Below are positions 26,608-35,469 of a DNA stretch of 64,000 nt, piece after piece; the stretch's first letter is position 1, and each line of letters starts with the position of its first letter. The DNA lies in the NCBI GenBank assembly GCA_965217565.1, contig CBDCIS010000003.1, positions 558,001 through 622,000 of the forward strand, in the 5' to 3' direction. The translations under genes and the position numbers were made by a program. This stretch comes from CBDCIS01 sp965217565. Lineage in GTDB: Bacteria; Chloroflexota; Dehalococcoidia; Lucifugimonadales; CATOSD01. The notes beneath the pieces are model-generated. The model saw only the letters and a list, made by a program, of their open reading frames with translations, did not search any database and was not told the origin of the DNA.

Positions 26608-27507
26608 ATGAGAGTGTTTCTCGGTGTTCCGCGCGGCTTTTGCGCCGGAGTCGTCAGGGCTATCGACGTGGTCGAACTGGCCCTGAAGCGGTACGGCGCG
26701 CCCGTCTATGTCAAGCACGAAATCGTCCACAACCCCTACGTAGTCAAGTCGTTGGAGAACAAGGGCGCCATCACTGTGGAAAACGTCGAGGAGATTCCGG
26801 AGGGGGCCACCGTCGTATTCTCGGCGCACGGCTCGCCGCCCGAGGACTTTCAGAAGGCGGCTGGCCGCAACCTGGGAGTCATCGACGCCACCTGTCCTCT
26901 CGTGACCAAGGTGCACAACGAGGCGCGAAAGTACGCCCGCGATGACAGGAAGCTCATCCTGGTGGGGCACCGCGGTCACCAGGAGGTCAAGGGCACCATG
27001 GGCCAGAATCCCATGTTCCTGGTGGACGACAGGGACGATGTCCGGTTGCCCGACTGGTCCGACGACACGCCCGTAACGATTCTCACTCAGACCACGCTCT
27101 CGGTGGACGATACCAGGCGCTCGATCGAGCAGATCAGCCAGCGTTTCCCAGACGTTATCGTCAGGAACGACCTCTGCTACGCCACCACCAACCGGCAGGC
27201 GGCGGTCAAGGAGCTGGCCCGCCTCACCGACCTGGTGCTGGTCATCGGCGCGCCCAACAGCTCCAACTGCAACCGCCTGCGAGAGGTCGCCGAGGCGCAC
27301 GGCACGACCGCCTACCTGATCAACGGCCCCGACGAACTCGACCCCGCCTGGCTGGAGGACATCCAGAACGTGGGCATCACCTCAGGCGCCTCCACCCCCG
27401 ACAACCTCGTAATGGCCGTAATAGACATCCTGGCCCCCGATGAGGTAACCACCATAGAGGGCGCCGACGAGGACGTAAGCTTCGTCCTGCCCCGGGAGCT
27501 GCGGTAG
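26608..27507 (+). CDS. ispH: 4-hydroxy-3-methylbut-2-enyl diphosphate reductase
   Basis: A 299-residue iron-sulfur enzyme making IPP and DMAPP in the last step of the MEP isoprenoid pathway. The three cluster cysteines are visible in RGFCAGVVRAID (near 12), DATCPLVTKVH (near 97) and DLCYATTNRQ (near 190). Family motifs KHEIVHNPYVV, FSAHGSPP, VGHRGHQEVKGTMGQ, TQTTLS and GAPNSSNCNRL are intact. ATG 26608 follows an AGGAGG site. Upstream, TATGGTAAAAT (about 26561-26571) is a possible extended -10. Confidence 0.97.
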   Translation: MRVFLGVPRGFCAGVVRAIDVVELALKRYGAPVYVKHEIVHNPYVVKSLENKGAITVENVEEIPEGATVVFSAHGSPPEDFQKAAGRNLGVIDATCPLVTKVHNEARKYARDDRKLILVGHRGHQEVKGTMGQNPMFLVDDRDDVRLPDWSDDTPVTILTQTTLSVDDTRRSIEQISQRFPDVIVRNDLCYATTNRQAAVKELARLTDLVLVIGAPNSSNCNRLREVAEAHGTTAYLINGPDELDPAWLEDIQNVGITSGASTPDNLVMAVIDILAPDEVTTIEGADEDVSFVLPRELR

Positions 27508-27508
27508 G

Positions 27509-27607
27509 GTGGCGGACGAAATCGTGCCGCAAATCCTCGACAGCCTAACGCTGGATGCCAGCAATCCGGTCATCGACGAGGTTGACCGGGTGGTTGTCGA
27601 ACGCTAG
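27509..27607 (+). CDS. Possible tiny protein after ispH
   Basis: A 32-codon frame from a GTG one base after the ispH stop (MADEIVPQILDSLTLDASNP...). It is acidic and free of stops but too short for firm support. It may be the remnant of a longer gene or non-coding. No family recognised. Confidence 0.2.
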   Translation: MADEIVPQILDSLTLDASNPVIDEVDRVVVER

Positions 27608-27727
27608 GGTTTCGCCGTCTGGAGACTGGGTTTTCTTGTGATTCCTGCCAATGACCTGATGTTGTATGTGGTGGAGATTGCGAAATCGGGCGTGGGCGGT
27701 GGGACCTGGCCAGCCGGATACGCTACT

Positions 27728-28150
27728 TTACCGCAGCTCTTGCAAGTATCTGTCTTGACCCGCCGCCAGATGGGGAACCTCATCGAGCGACACCCAGTAG
27801 AACTCGAACTCTATGGGTGCAGATCCGTCAGAAGGGTGTTCTTCATTGTGCCGCCATCGCTCCACCGGTGGCCCCTCTAGGCCAAGGTGGTAAAACGAGC
27901 GCTGCTGCCTCTCGCGAGACCCGCAGCGGCAAAGCTCATACTCCTCGCAGCCAAGGCAGCTTATGAGCATCAGACCCTTCAGTCCGGTCTCCTCCTCAGC
28001 CTCCCGCATCACTGCGCCTTTCGGCGTCTCTCCTTCCTCTACGGTTCCTTGGACTACCTGCACTCCAGCCTCCGGAAACCGCACATGCTCGAACACCAAG
28101 AGCCAAGGGCCAGCGGTGATGTAGGCGACGACTTTCTGTATAATGACCAC
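27728..28150 (-). CDS. Nudix hydrolase
   Basis: About 140 residues with a complete Nudix box, GTVEEGETPKGAVMREAEEETGL, where the RE..EE metal ligands are present. Family members hydrolyse nucleoside diphosphates linked to another moiety. A GGAG lies six bases before the GTG at 28150, which I prefer to the TTG at 28156. A cysteine cluster (CLGCEEYELCRCG) mid-protein is unusual and might bind metal. It stands alone; substrate unknown. Confidence 0.85.
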   Translation of the reverse strand: MVIIQKVVAYITAGPWLLVFEHVRFPEAGVQVVQGTVEEGETPKGAVMREAEEETGLKGLMLISCLGCEEYELCRCGSRERQQRSFYHLGLEGPPVERWRHNEEHPSDGSAPIEFEFYWVSLDEVPHLAAGQDRYLQELR

Positions 28151-28179
28151 GACCAACTCCGGCGTTGTGGGTGCCCAGC

Positions 28180-28282
28180 TACAGCACCAGTATGAACCTC
28201 AACACGAAGGTTCTCGATTTTGATAGTTTGGTGGCCAACCTGTCCTGTATTGCGAACTTTTCGGTGGGTCGTCTTATTGTAG
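28180..28282 (+). repeat. Dispersed repeat, copy 1 (AAGGTTCTCGATTTTG family)
   Basis: Contains in order TACAGCACCAG, ATGAACCT, CGAAGGTTCTCGATTTTG, AGTTTGGTGG, and GCGAACTTTTCGGTGGG. The same blocks with the same spacing recur at 40070-40175, and weaker versions near 32855-32945 and 44120-44220. It abuts the left end of the first IS630 element. Possibly the end of an unrecognised mobile element or a conserved non-coding unit. Confidence 0.6.
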
Positions 28283-28333
28283 CCGGAAGGGGCGACGGCC
28301 AGCCAGTCAGAAGCCTCGTTAAACGCAGGACTA

Positions 28334-29502
28334 ATACCATTTCATGTTGACGAGGCCGCATAGTGTGCCGGAAGACTTCGCGTTGTGTGTTCGATCCAAC
28401 TCCACGCCGTGAGCGACCGCACCCGACCCGGATCAGATTCAAGCTCACTCAGGTAGGCGTCAACCGCCTTCATCTTCTCCTCTATGCTCCCGTATATCCT
28501 GCCCTCCACCCACCTGCGGACCTCTTGGAAGACCCGCTCAGCGGGATTCAGCTCAGGACTATATGCAGGCTGCACGATCGTTGCCACTCCAACAGTCCGT
28601 ACTATCTCACCCCGGTGACCACGCGCTCCATCCCACACCAGGGCCTCGATGTCCGAGTGATGCTTCAGGCCATCGACTGCCACCGCTATAGCCGCAGACT
28701 TCATCGAATCGATCCAACCCCACAACAGCTTGCCCCTCCGAACGTCTACCACCAGGAACAGGTACATCCACTTGTAGACCATCTGCACTCGCTGATGCAC
28801 CTTCACTCCACGACGACCCCACACCCTACGCACCATCCCCCGCAGGCCCACTCGCATCTCATCGGCAAAGCCAAAGGCCGTCTCAGAACTCACGCCCGCT
28901 TCGGCAAGGCAACAACCAAGCCCCCCTTTTTCCACGACTCCTGCGCAGCTACGTCTGCCTTCTCATGACGGCCCCTCGGGACCTTCGGGCTGCATCCCAA
29001 CCTCTCAAGCAGACCATAGACGCTGCCCGACTTGTAGCTCACCCCATACTCGGACTCTATCCAGTCCCTGATCTCTCCCGCCGTTCTGAACCGTCCCGTC
29101 GACACCTCCTCGGTCAACTCCTGCTCTTCATCTGTGCTCAGAAAGCGCGGTTTGCCCATGCCTCCCATCTTGTGGGACAACACTCCTTCCACACCTCCCT
29201 CTCTATACCAGCCCACCCACGTCTGTACCGTCCGGTAGTGGACTCCCACCGCTCTTGCCGCCTCACCGAACTGCCATCCCGACCGCACCAGCCACAGTCC
29301 ATGGAGTCGAGTACGAAGGCTAGTGTCACGTTCTGCCCGGTAGGCCGCCTTCAGCGCCTCCGGTGTATCCTCCCCATGCCAATCTATTCGAAGCGGTCGT
29401 CCGATCATCTGATACCCTCCAACACTGTATGTCGGCTAGAGCATGGATGAACTATTAGGACATCGCTAGATACTTCCAGGTCTTGTTATCATCAAATGGT
29501 AT
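28334..29502 (-). mobile_element. IS630-family insertion sequence 1
   Basis: About 1.17 kb bounded by imperfect inverted ends beginning ATACCATTT (left, 28334) and its complement AAATGGTAT (right, to 29502), with TA at the edges as expected for the IS630/Tc1 type. It contains one transposase in two overlapping frames. Confidence 0.7.
28342..29408 (-). CDS. IS630-family transposase, two frames
   Basis: The upstream frame (29408 to 28890) holds two helix-turn-helix units (GWQFGEAARAVGVHYRTVQTW; EIRDWIESEYGVSYKSGSVY). The second frame (open from about 28935 to 28342) carries the DDE domain: DEMRVGL, WDGARGH and SPELNPAERVFQE supply the D, D and E. The join is a -1 shift at GGAAAAAGGGGGG near 28925, a plausible slippery run. 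A fused product of about 350 residues is normal for IS630. Likely active, if frameshifting occurs. Confidence 0.88.
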
Positions 29503-29575
29503 AACATTGCAGGTAGCACAACGGGGGCAGGTCATTTGGATTCATGTACTCACAGCCGGCCCATGCGCTCTCTAA

Positions 29576-30424
29576 GAGGGTGTGTGAGAAGTTCAAATTA
29601 GGTTGGTGCTAAGCGTCGGAGCATGAGATGAATCATAGCTATATGGGTCCACGCCTCGGTTGTATCGGACAGAGCTTCGTAGTCCTTGCTCATCCGACGG
29701 CACCTGCTGAGCCACGCGAATGTTCGTTCGACCACCCATCTTCGCGGCAGCACTTGAAAACGGTGGCTGTCCCTGGGGCGCTTGACAATCTCGAGTGCCC
29801 AGCCTGTCAGGGCCCAGACCCACTCGATCAGCTTTCCAGCATAGCCAGCATCGGCCCAGACCAACCTCATGCGGGGAAACCTCCCTATCAATTTATCGAT
29901 GACCAGCTTCGCCCCATCCCTATCCTGGATATTGGCAGGATGCACCACCACCGCCAGCAGCAACCCCATGGTATCTACAATGATATGTCGCTTTCGACCG
30001 TTGACCTTCTTGCCAGCGTCATAGCCACGAGGCCCCCTTTTTCCGTAGTCTTGACCGACTGGCTGTCTATGATAGCAGCGCTAGGTGTCGGGTTCCTCCC
30101 CTCGGCCTGCCGGACCTTGACTCGGAGAGCGTCATTGGCTCGTTCCCATGTACCATCCTCTCTCCACTCCCGAAAATACCACCATACAGTACCCCAAGGC
30201 GGGAGGTCATGCGGCATGGCTCGCCACGTGCAACCGTTGCGCAGAACGTATAGAATGCCGTTGACGACTTCCCGCAGGTCTACAGTACGTGGCCTTCCCC
30301 CAGTTTTGGCTGCCGGGAGTAGCGGAGCGAGCATCTTCCACTGTTCATCAGTCAGGTCACTGGGGTATGCTTTGCGTTTCATGCCTCCATTCTAATACAT
30401 ATCCAAGACTTCTCACACACCCTC
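29576..30424 (-). mobile_element. IS5-family insertion sequence, copy A
   Basis: 849 bases with perfect terminal inverted repeats GAGGGTGTGTGAGAAGT/ACTTCTCACACACCCTC, flanked by TAA on both sides as a three-base target duplication. A second copy, 851 bases, lies inverted at 38962-39812. Confidence 0.9.
29598..30382 (-). CDS. IS5-family transposase, two frames (copy A)
   Basis: Frame A (30382-29975) has the DUF4096-like N-terminal domain (SDLTDEQWKMLAPLLP; ILYVLRNGCTWRAMPHDLPP) and the first catalytic Asp in AAIIDSQSVK. Frame B (to 29598) gives VWADAGYAGKL and WVVERTFAWLSRCRRM with the remaining D and E. They join by a -1 shift at GGAAAAAGGGGGCC, reading KRGPRGYDAGKKVNGRKRH. Compared with copy B it is the intact version. 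Confidence 0.9.
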
Positions 30425-30576
30425 TAAGCTCAGGCCGAAATGATCCTCCCACGCTCCCGCCGCCTCCGAGGCCGGCGGGCGGTGTATGGTGAAGCAGTCG
30501 TTATGGTCTGCGATGCAGAGCCGCACAGAAAGACGCCGAACATGTCCTCGGCGAAGGGAGGTCATGCCCCTGTCGG

Positions 30577-32523
30577 TCAAGCATGGCATGCGCCGTCGTG
30601 ATGGGCGCTGGGTGGCACGTCGAGTACCGGGTTGATGTCGAAGAAGCCCACCGGCTTGAGGCTGAACCCGCAGTAGGCAACGGGCGAGATGGGCCAGTCC
30701 TCGGGGCGCGGCACATGATGGTAGCCCAAAGTGTACCAGAGGACCAGGTCGGTGTTCTCAACATTGCGGTCGTTTTTGGTGTACTCAGGCAGGCCGGCCC
30801 CGCCGGGGTGCTGGTTGGGGTAGGGGCCCGTGGCCGACAATTCGTCCGGGGCGTAGGGGGTGACCCAGAGGTGTTTGGTCATGAAGCCGGCCCGCTGGAT
30901 GATGCTGGCGCTGGGGTGGGCGAAGGGCAGGATGTTCTCACCGGGCATCAACTTGTAACCTACGGAACTTCCCAAAGCGTTGTTGACCGAAGGGTTCGAT
31001 ACTACCCAGTAGCGTCCTCGCAAGGGGTCTACAATCCTCTGGGCTTGCAGTTCAGTTTTCAGAGGAGTGGCTTCGGCGTAGAACGCGTTGCCGTGGGGGT
31101 TATCCGGGCCCGGGGGTTCGGTCACGGTGTTCACTTCGTGGACGGTGTTGGCCTTTCCGTCCACGCTCATATCCAGGCGGAAGTTGAAGAAGTGCTGGTG
31201 GATGTGGGCGTTGAGTCTGGGCGCCACGAGGGTGCCATACCGGGGCTTCTCGCCCTCGGCTATGCCGGCGGTGTTGATTATGCCGGTCAGCTTCACTTCC
31301 AACTGAATCGTCCCGTCCTGGTAGAAGTACCAGAAGAAGCCGTACTCGTAGTTGCCCACCGTGGCGATACTAGAAATCACCAGCCTTCGCGAGCGGCGAA
31401 CCTCGGTCATGCCGGTACGCCAGTCCACATGTTTCCACAGAATGCCATAGTCCTCTTCGTGCATACAGACGGCGTTGGGTATGGTGAATGATCCGCCCCA
31501 CCCGTCGTTCAAATCGGCGTCGAAGTAATAGATTTCGCCCAGGCAATCGCAACCCAAGGTCAGAGAGTTGGTCAGGGAACCGATGCCATACTCTCCAGCG
31601 TCGAAGGCGTTCTTGCGGTAGTGATCCTTACCAGGGTCGCCGTAGGGCACAACCATGTCGGACAAGGCTGCACGGTACAGGATGGGCCGGATTCGACATT
31701 GGTCCTCGTAGCCGACAGTGTGGATCACCAACCCCTCGCGAGGGGTGAACCCTATTCGAAGATGCCACTTCTGCCAGGTTACCCTGTGGCCGTCCGCGGC
31801 GAAACTGGGCCCCTCCGGTTGGATGATTTCCAGGGGTTTCAGGTCCTGGCGGAACTGACCCACGAACTCGGCAGCGTAATTGCCTGGGTTCGGCGGCAGC
31901 GGGACCACGCCGTAATCGTCAATGCGCATGATTTCCATGCTGTTCAGGTCCACGAGGGCGCTGAGTCCCTCGATGGGTCGGGCGTAGCCGTTGTCGGTGG
32001 GGCTGGAGCGCAGGAAACTGCGGGTCAGGGCAAGTCGGCGCCCCTCCTCGTCGGCGAACCCGTAATAGCCCGCCGACCAGGGGTCAACCATAACCAGGTC
32101 CAGGTTTGTAATGCCCCGTTCCCTGAGGGCCGCCAGGAAGTCGGGGTTGGCCTTGACGGCAGCTTCGCACTCGGAAAACTCGTCAAACATTATGCGAGGC
32201 TGCACCCCGGCAACGTGCTTCCAGGAAGTGACCTGCCCTTCGTGGAGGGAGACGATCGCTTCGTAAGTGGCGCCATCGTCGTTGTCCAAGATTACCAGGA
32301 AGGCTTGCCGCCGGATGGGGTCTCCCAGCCGAAAGCTAAGGATGTCCTTTTTCTCGGGTTCTTTCAGGACGATGGTCTCGAAACGCACACGGGGCCCGAG
32401 TTGGCGCTGAGCTTTCAGGATAGCAGAGGCTTGAACAATTTCTTCAGCCGTAAGCGGGTCGAGAGGATGGGAGACGTCATGCCGGGTTGCCGAGTCAAGG
32501 CGCTTCTCTGCGTGAATGGTCAT
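30577..32523 (-). CDS. Primary-amine (copper amine) oxidase
   Basis: 648 residues. Converts primary amines and O2 to aldehyde, ammonia and H2O2. The topaquinone precursor Tyr is visible in VGNYEYGF (about residue 390), the catalytic base Asp in KNAFDAGEYGIG (about 300), and copper His ligands in NAHIHQHFFNF, with a further His in the LGYHHVPRPEDWPISP segment. N2/N3 domains precede the catalytic sandwich. ATG 32523 follows GGAGG; an earlier ATG at 32610 is unlikely. No secretion signal is seen. It lies among IS elements as cargo of the island. Confidence 0.95.
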   Translation of the reverse strand: MTIHAEKRLDSATRHDVSHPLDPLTAEEIVQASAILKAQRQLGPRVRFETIVLKEPEKKDILSFRLGDPIRRQAFLVILDNDDGATYEAIVSLHEGQVTSWKHVAGVQPRIMFDEFSECEAAVKANPDFLAALRERGITNLDLVMVDPWSAGYYGFADEEGRRLALTRSFLRSSPTDNGYARPIEGLSALVDLNSMEIMRIDDYGVVPLPPNPGNYAAEFVGQFRQDLKPLEIIQPEGPSFAADGHRVTWQKWHLRIGFTPREGLVIHTVGYEDQCRIRPILYRAALSDMVVPYGDPGKDHYRKNAFDAGEYGIGSLTNSLTLGCDCLGEIYYFDADLNDGWGGSFTIPNAVCMHEEDYGILWKHVDWRTGMTEVRRSRRLVISSIATVGNYEYGFFWYFYQDGTIQLEVKLTGIINTAGIAEGEKPRYGTLVAPRLNAHIHQHFFNFRLDMSVDGKANTVHEVNTVTEPPGPDNPHGNAFYAEATPLKTELQAQRIVDPLRGRYWVVSNPSVNNALGSSVGYKLMPGENILPFAHPSASIIQRAGFMTKHLWVTPYAPDELSATGPYPNQHPGGAGLPEYTKNDRNVENTDLVLWYTLGYHHVPRPEDWPISPVAYCGFSLKPVGFFDINPVLDVPPSAHHDGACHA

Positions 32524-32983
32524 AGTGGCCTCCTGAAAGCGGCGTGGGCGCTCGGTTGGATATAGCGCGGTGGTGTCGTTGACGTTAGCACCGGAAGAGT
32601 CAATGGTCAAGAAGAAGGTTTCGGAGAGGACTACCGTTCTTTCCCTCTTTGCGGTTCGATAAACCTATGAAAAAGATACGTTGGGCTGGGTCTTTCGAAA
32701 GGATTGAAGGCTCGGTCAATGGGATTAGGCTCCCGGCCGTATTCCCAGGGGTCCTTTCGGTTCGACTTGGGCGGTATGACCACTGTGGCGCAGATTATCC
32801 TACCTCGAGGCCATCACCCTGTTGCTGGACGGTAGAGCGAACATCAACGCCTGAGCCTGACTACACTTCCAAAACGGACCACAAGGTGAAGGCTCTTGGT
32901 TTTGTCCAGTCTGGTGGAGCAGATGACCTTAGAAACTCGTTCTCTCGTAGTCAGGTGAGAATTCACCTGAGAAGGGAATCCAA
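32524..32983. other. 460-base intergenic region with palindrome and repeat trace
   Basis: No gene supported. CAGGTGA-GAAT-TCACCTG at 32953-32970 is a perfect inverted repeat, possibly an operator or the end hairpin of the Nudix gene. Around 32880-32930, AAGGCTCTTGGTTTTGTCCA and CAGTCTGGTGG recall a decayed copy of the AAGGTTCTCGATTTTG repeat. Confidence 0.35.
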
Positions 32984-33481
32984 TCATGTTGGAGCGCTCA
33001 GCGTTTCTGGCGTTGGGATCTGACCGCCACGTATCAGCCGACGTCGTAGTTCCCATAGTGCGGTCTTGTTGCTATCCCACTTCAGGCTCTCAATCGCTTG
33101 TTCGTATCGTAGCCAACGATAGCCGACATGTTCGTCTGACAGCGTTAGAACCAGATCATCAACCTCAACCGCGAAAGCATACTCAGGAATCACGTCAAGA
33201 CTATCGGGCCATCCAGTTTCAGCGAAACTGGACACTGGTATCGACGCAATAGAATTTAGGACGGTGAACTTGGCTGGCTTAGAAATGCCCGCTTCTTCGG
33301 CTGACTCCCTGCGGGCTGTCTGAAGTGGCGTCTCATCAGATTCTCCACCACCCGCGATCCACTGCCAATATGCAGCGGCTGTTCCTAATCGCTTAAACAA
33401 TGCGTATTTGGCTTCTCGTCTTCTCGAAAACCAGTACGGAATCACTATTACCTGGAACTGGCTTCTCGGTTGGTCTGACAT
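32984..33481 (-). CDS. Nudix hydrolase (dATP pyrophosphohydrolase-like)
   Basis: 165 residues opening with a conserved strand (FQVIVIPYWFSRRREAKYALF), then WQWIAGGGESDETPLQTARR and ESAEEAGI, a full Nudix box. The layout (VIPYWF... WQWIAGGGE) resembles NudB-type enzymes acting on dihydroneopterin triphosphate or dATP. ATG 33481 follows GAGGGG. It stands alone between IS-rich stretches. Confidence 0.85.
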   Translation of the reverse strand: MSDQPRSQFQVIVIPYWFSRRREAKYALFKRLGTAAAYWQWIAGGGESDETPLQTARRESAEEAGISKPAKFTVLNSIASIPVSSFAETGWPDSLDVIPEYAFAVEVDDLVLTLSDEHVGYRWLRYEQAIESLKWDSNKTALWELRRRLIRGGQIPTPETLSAPT

Positions 33482-34640
33482 GTTGTTAGCCCCTCATTTT
33501 CAGGCATATCGCTACCAGTGCAGAAGTGGCCAGCACCTCAATGTCTTTCACTCTTGAATTGTAGCTGCTATGCTTAGCATGACAAAAGCTTGGTACGCGT
33601 GTCAAGGGTGGAGATATACTTGGCCAGATGGTGGAGCTAAAGTGAAGCACCCTAGTGTCGGCGTTTAGCGAATGTGCCACGCCACAGCGATCGAGGCGAC
33701 ATGTCATGACGGGAATGATGAGAGCAAGTACTGGGTCTGGGCACGGTGTGGTGTAAGTGTCAGCGGGTCGTCTGCGGACCGTAGGGCAGTGGCCTGCCTG
33801 CTCGCTCTGTTCAACTTCTGGGCATGAATTAGGTGGGCGAGGCGGTCCTCGGGCTGAGTCGGTGGGCTTCTTCGAGCCTTGAATAGAACTTCTGCCAACA
33901 CACTACAGCCAAGTACCTTCAATTGGCCCCGAGCAGACGACCCAGCCAATCCCCCCAGTTCCATTATAGTGACTGCACTGTACTATGATTCAGCCCGTGT
34001 ATACAGGTATGCAAGCATCGGGGGGGGGTGATGGCATGAATGAAGGATGGGGGCATTCCGCTTAGGAGGTTCCAATATATGGCTGCGCGAGCACGTCGGG
34101 TAACACTGCCCAGGCGCAGGCCCTTATTGCATTGTGGTCACGATTTCTATACAGAGTCACTTCAGCAGGTCATTTAACAGCCCAAACCTGACTGGCTCAA
34201 AAGGACCATCAGAACTGCCCTAGAGCTTGACGCCCTCCTGGTGACAGACCTCGCCCCCATGCTTGCCGGTGTAATATAACAGGAAGTACCAATAACGAGG
34301 GCAGGCTAGAGTCAACCCAATTTCTTCCAGCAGCATTGAGTAAACCTTCACTGAATTCGATTGGATTGTGCGCGAATTTGGAAAAAATTTCCGCCGAAGC
34401 CACTGGCGGGAAAATTCTCCACGAATAGTCTCCAAATTGCCGAGATGAAGCAACGCGGGCAAACATCTGATTTCACGCACTTCTCTCGGGAGTTGGCATG
34501 GGTACCGGCCCACTCCCGGATCACAGTTCCGATTACCCCTTAACGCCTCAGGCGATGGATGAGGCCATGGGGCCCCTCAGCACTCCGAGTCTGGGTATCG
34601 TAGGCGAGACTGAATTGTCTCTGAATCGCGCCAACCACGG
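33482..34640. other. 1.16-kb region without a recognisable intact gene
   Basis: Composition is more AT-rich than the flanks. Frames are short: a plus-strand piece near 33580 (MTKAWYACQGWRYTWPDGGA) and minus-strand pieces near 33705-33960 look like gene debris broken by stops. The best frame, 34220-34513, is listed separately. No tRNA, no clear repeats. Confidence 0.3.
34220..34513 (-). CDS. Hypothetical small protein or gene fragment
   Basis: A 97-residue frame (MGRYPCQLPREVREIRCLPA ... YWYFLLYYTGKHGGEVCHQE). The C-terminal third has a natural amino-acid mix, the rest does not match anything I know. It lies in debris-rich DNA ahead of the island's IS cluster and could be the tail of a lost gene. 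No ribosome site is evident. Confidence 0.25.
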   Translation of the reverse strand: MGRYPCQLPREVREIRCLPALLHLGNLETIRGEFSRQWLRRKFFPNSRTIQSNSVKVYSMLLEEIGLTLACPRYWYFLLYYTGKHGGEVCHQEGVKL

Positions 34641-35384
34641 TTAGGCACAGCCGAGGCGAACGAGTAGCGGGTCCGTGATGCTCGCCTCGGCGAACCCCTT
34701 GGCGCGCAGGACGCAACTGTCGCATGAACCGCAAGGCACACCGCCGACACTGTAGCAACTCCAGGTGTGCTCCAGAGGGGCCCCGAGCCTCACTCCGAGA
34801 GCGACAATCTCGGCCTTCGAGAGGCTGATGATCGGCGTCTCGACCCTGATCGGCACTCTGTACTCGATCCAGAGCTTGCTTCCAAGTTTTAGCGCCTGCC
34901 TCATCTTCTCGTAGAACTCGGGGCGGCAGTCTGGATAGCCGCTGTAGTCAAGCGAGTTTGGGGCCATGTACACGGAGGCGGCAACAGCGGACACATCGAC
35001 CCCTTCAACCTCGATCGCGTAAAGAACACGGCTTTCAAGGTAGGCCGCTGCCACCGACAAGAAGATAGTGTTGCGCATTGGGACGTAGGTTATTGGGACG
35101 CCTTGGCCTATCTCCTCTACGGAGCGGCCCGAAGGTGACGGGAACTGGTCTGGGTTGGTCAGGGAGGAGTACCAGGCGACTTCTGAGAGAAAGGAGAGGT
35201 CGAGGAGTTTATGATCGATGCCCATGATGCGGGCGATTCGCCTCGCGCAATTAAGCTCTTTTGAATGGGTCTGGCCGTAGTGGAACGAGATTGCCGACAT
35301 ATTGTCTACGCGGTCTCGTGCGTAGGCTGACACAGTGGTGGAATCGAGTCCGCCGGATAGAAGAGTGACGCCGTAGCTGGGCAT
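34641..35384 (-). CDS. queC: 7-cyano-7-deazaguanine (preQ0) synthase-like protein
   Basis: 247 residues. QueC makes preQ0 from 7-carboxy-7-deazaguanine with ATP and ammonia. The PP-loop is LLSGGLDSTTVSAYA, followed by SFHYGQTHSKEL, and the zinc site is WSCYSVGGVPCGSCDSCVLR with the expected Cys spacing. Two insertions make the middle less typical. No queD, queE, folE or tgt-type gene is near, and it sits beside IS elements, so it may serve DNA or tRNA 7-deazaguanine modification encoded elsewhere. Confidence 0.9.
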   Translation of the reverse strand: MPSYGVTLLSGGLDSTTVSAYARDRVDNMSAISFHYGQTHSKELNCARRIARIMGIDHKLLDLSFLSEVAWYSSLTNPDQFPSPSGRSVEEIGQGVPITYVPMRNTIFLSVAAAYLESRVLYAIEVEGVDVSAVAASVYMAPNSLDYSGYPDCRPEFYEKMRQALKLGSKLWIEYRVPIRVETPIISLSKAEIVALGVRLGAPLEHTWSCYSVGGVPCGSCDSCVLRAKGFAEASITDPLLVRLGCA

Positions 35385-35469
35385 AGCAGTATTATAGCAG
35401 CTCTCCTCCTTCCGCGGAATGCGATGTCTCTAACCATAACACGTTAGTTTCCCAGTGAAGGGCGGTGCT

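Noticed and set aside
32953..32970. CAGGTGA-GAAT-TCACCTG as a defined operator
   Set aside because: A perfect palindrome but single, with no matching regulator or second site; listed only as content of the intergenic region.
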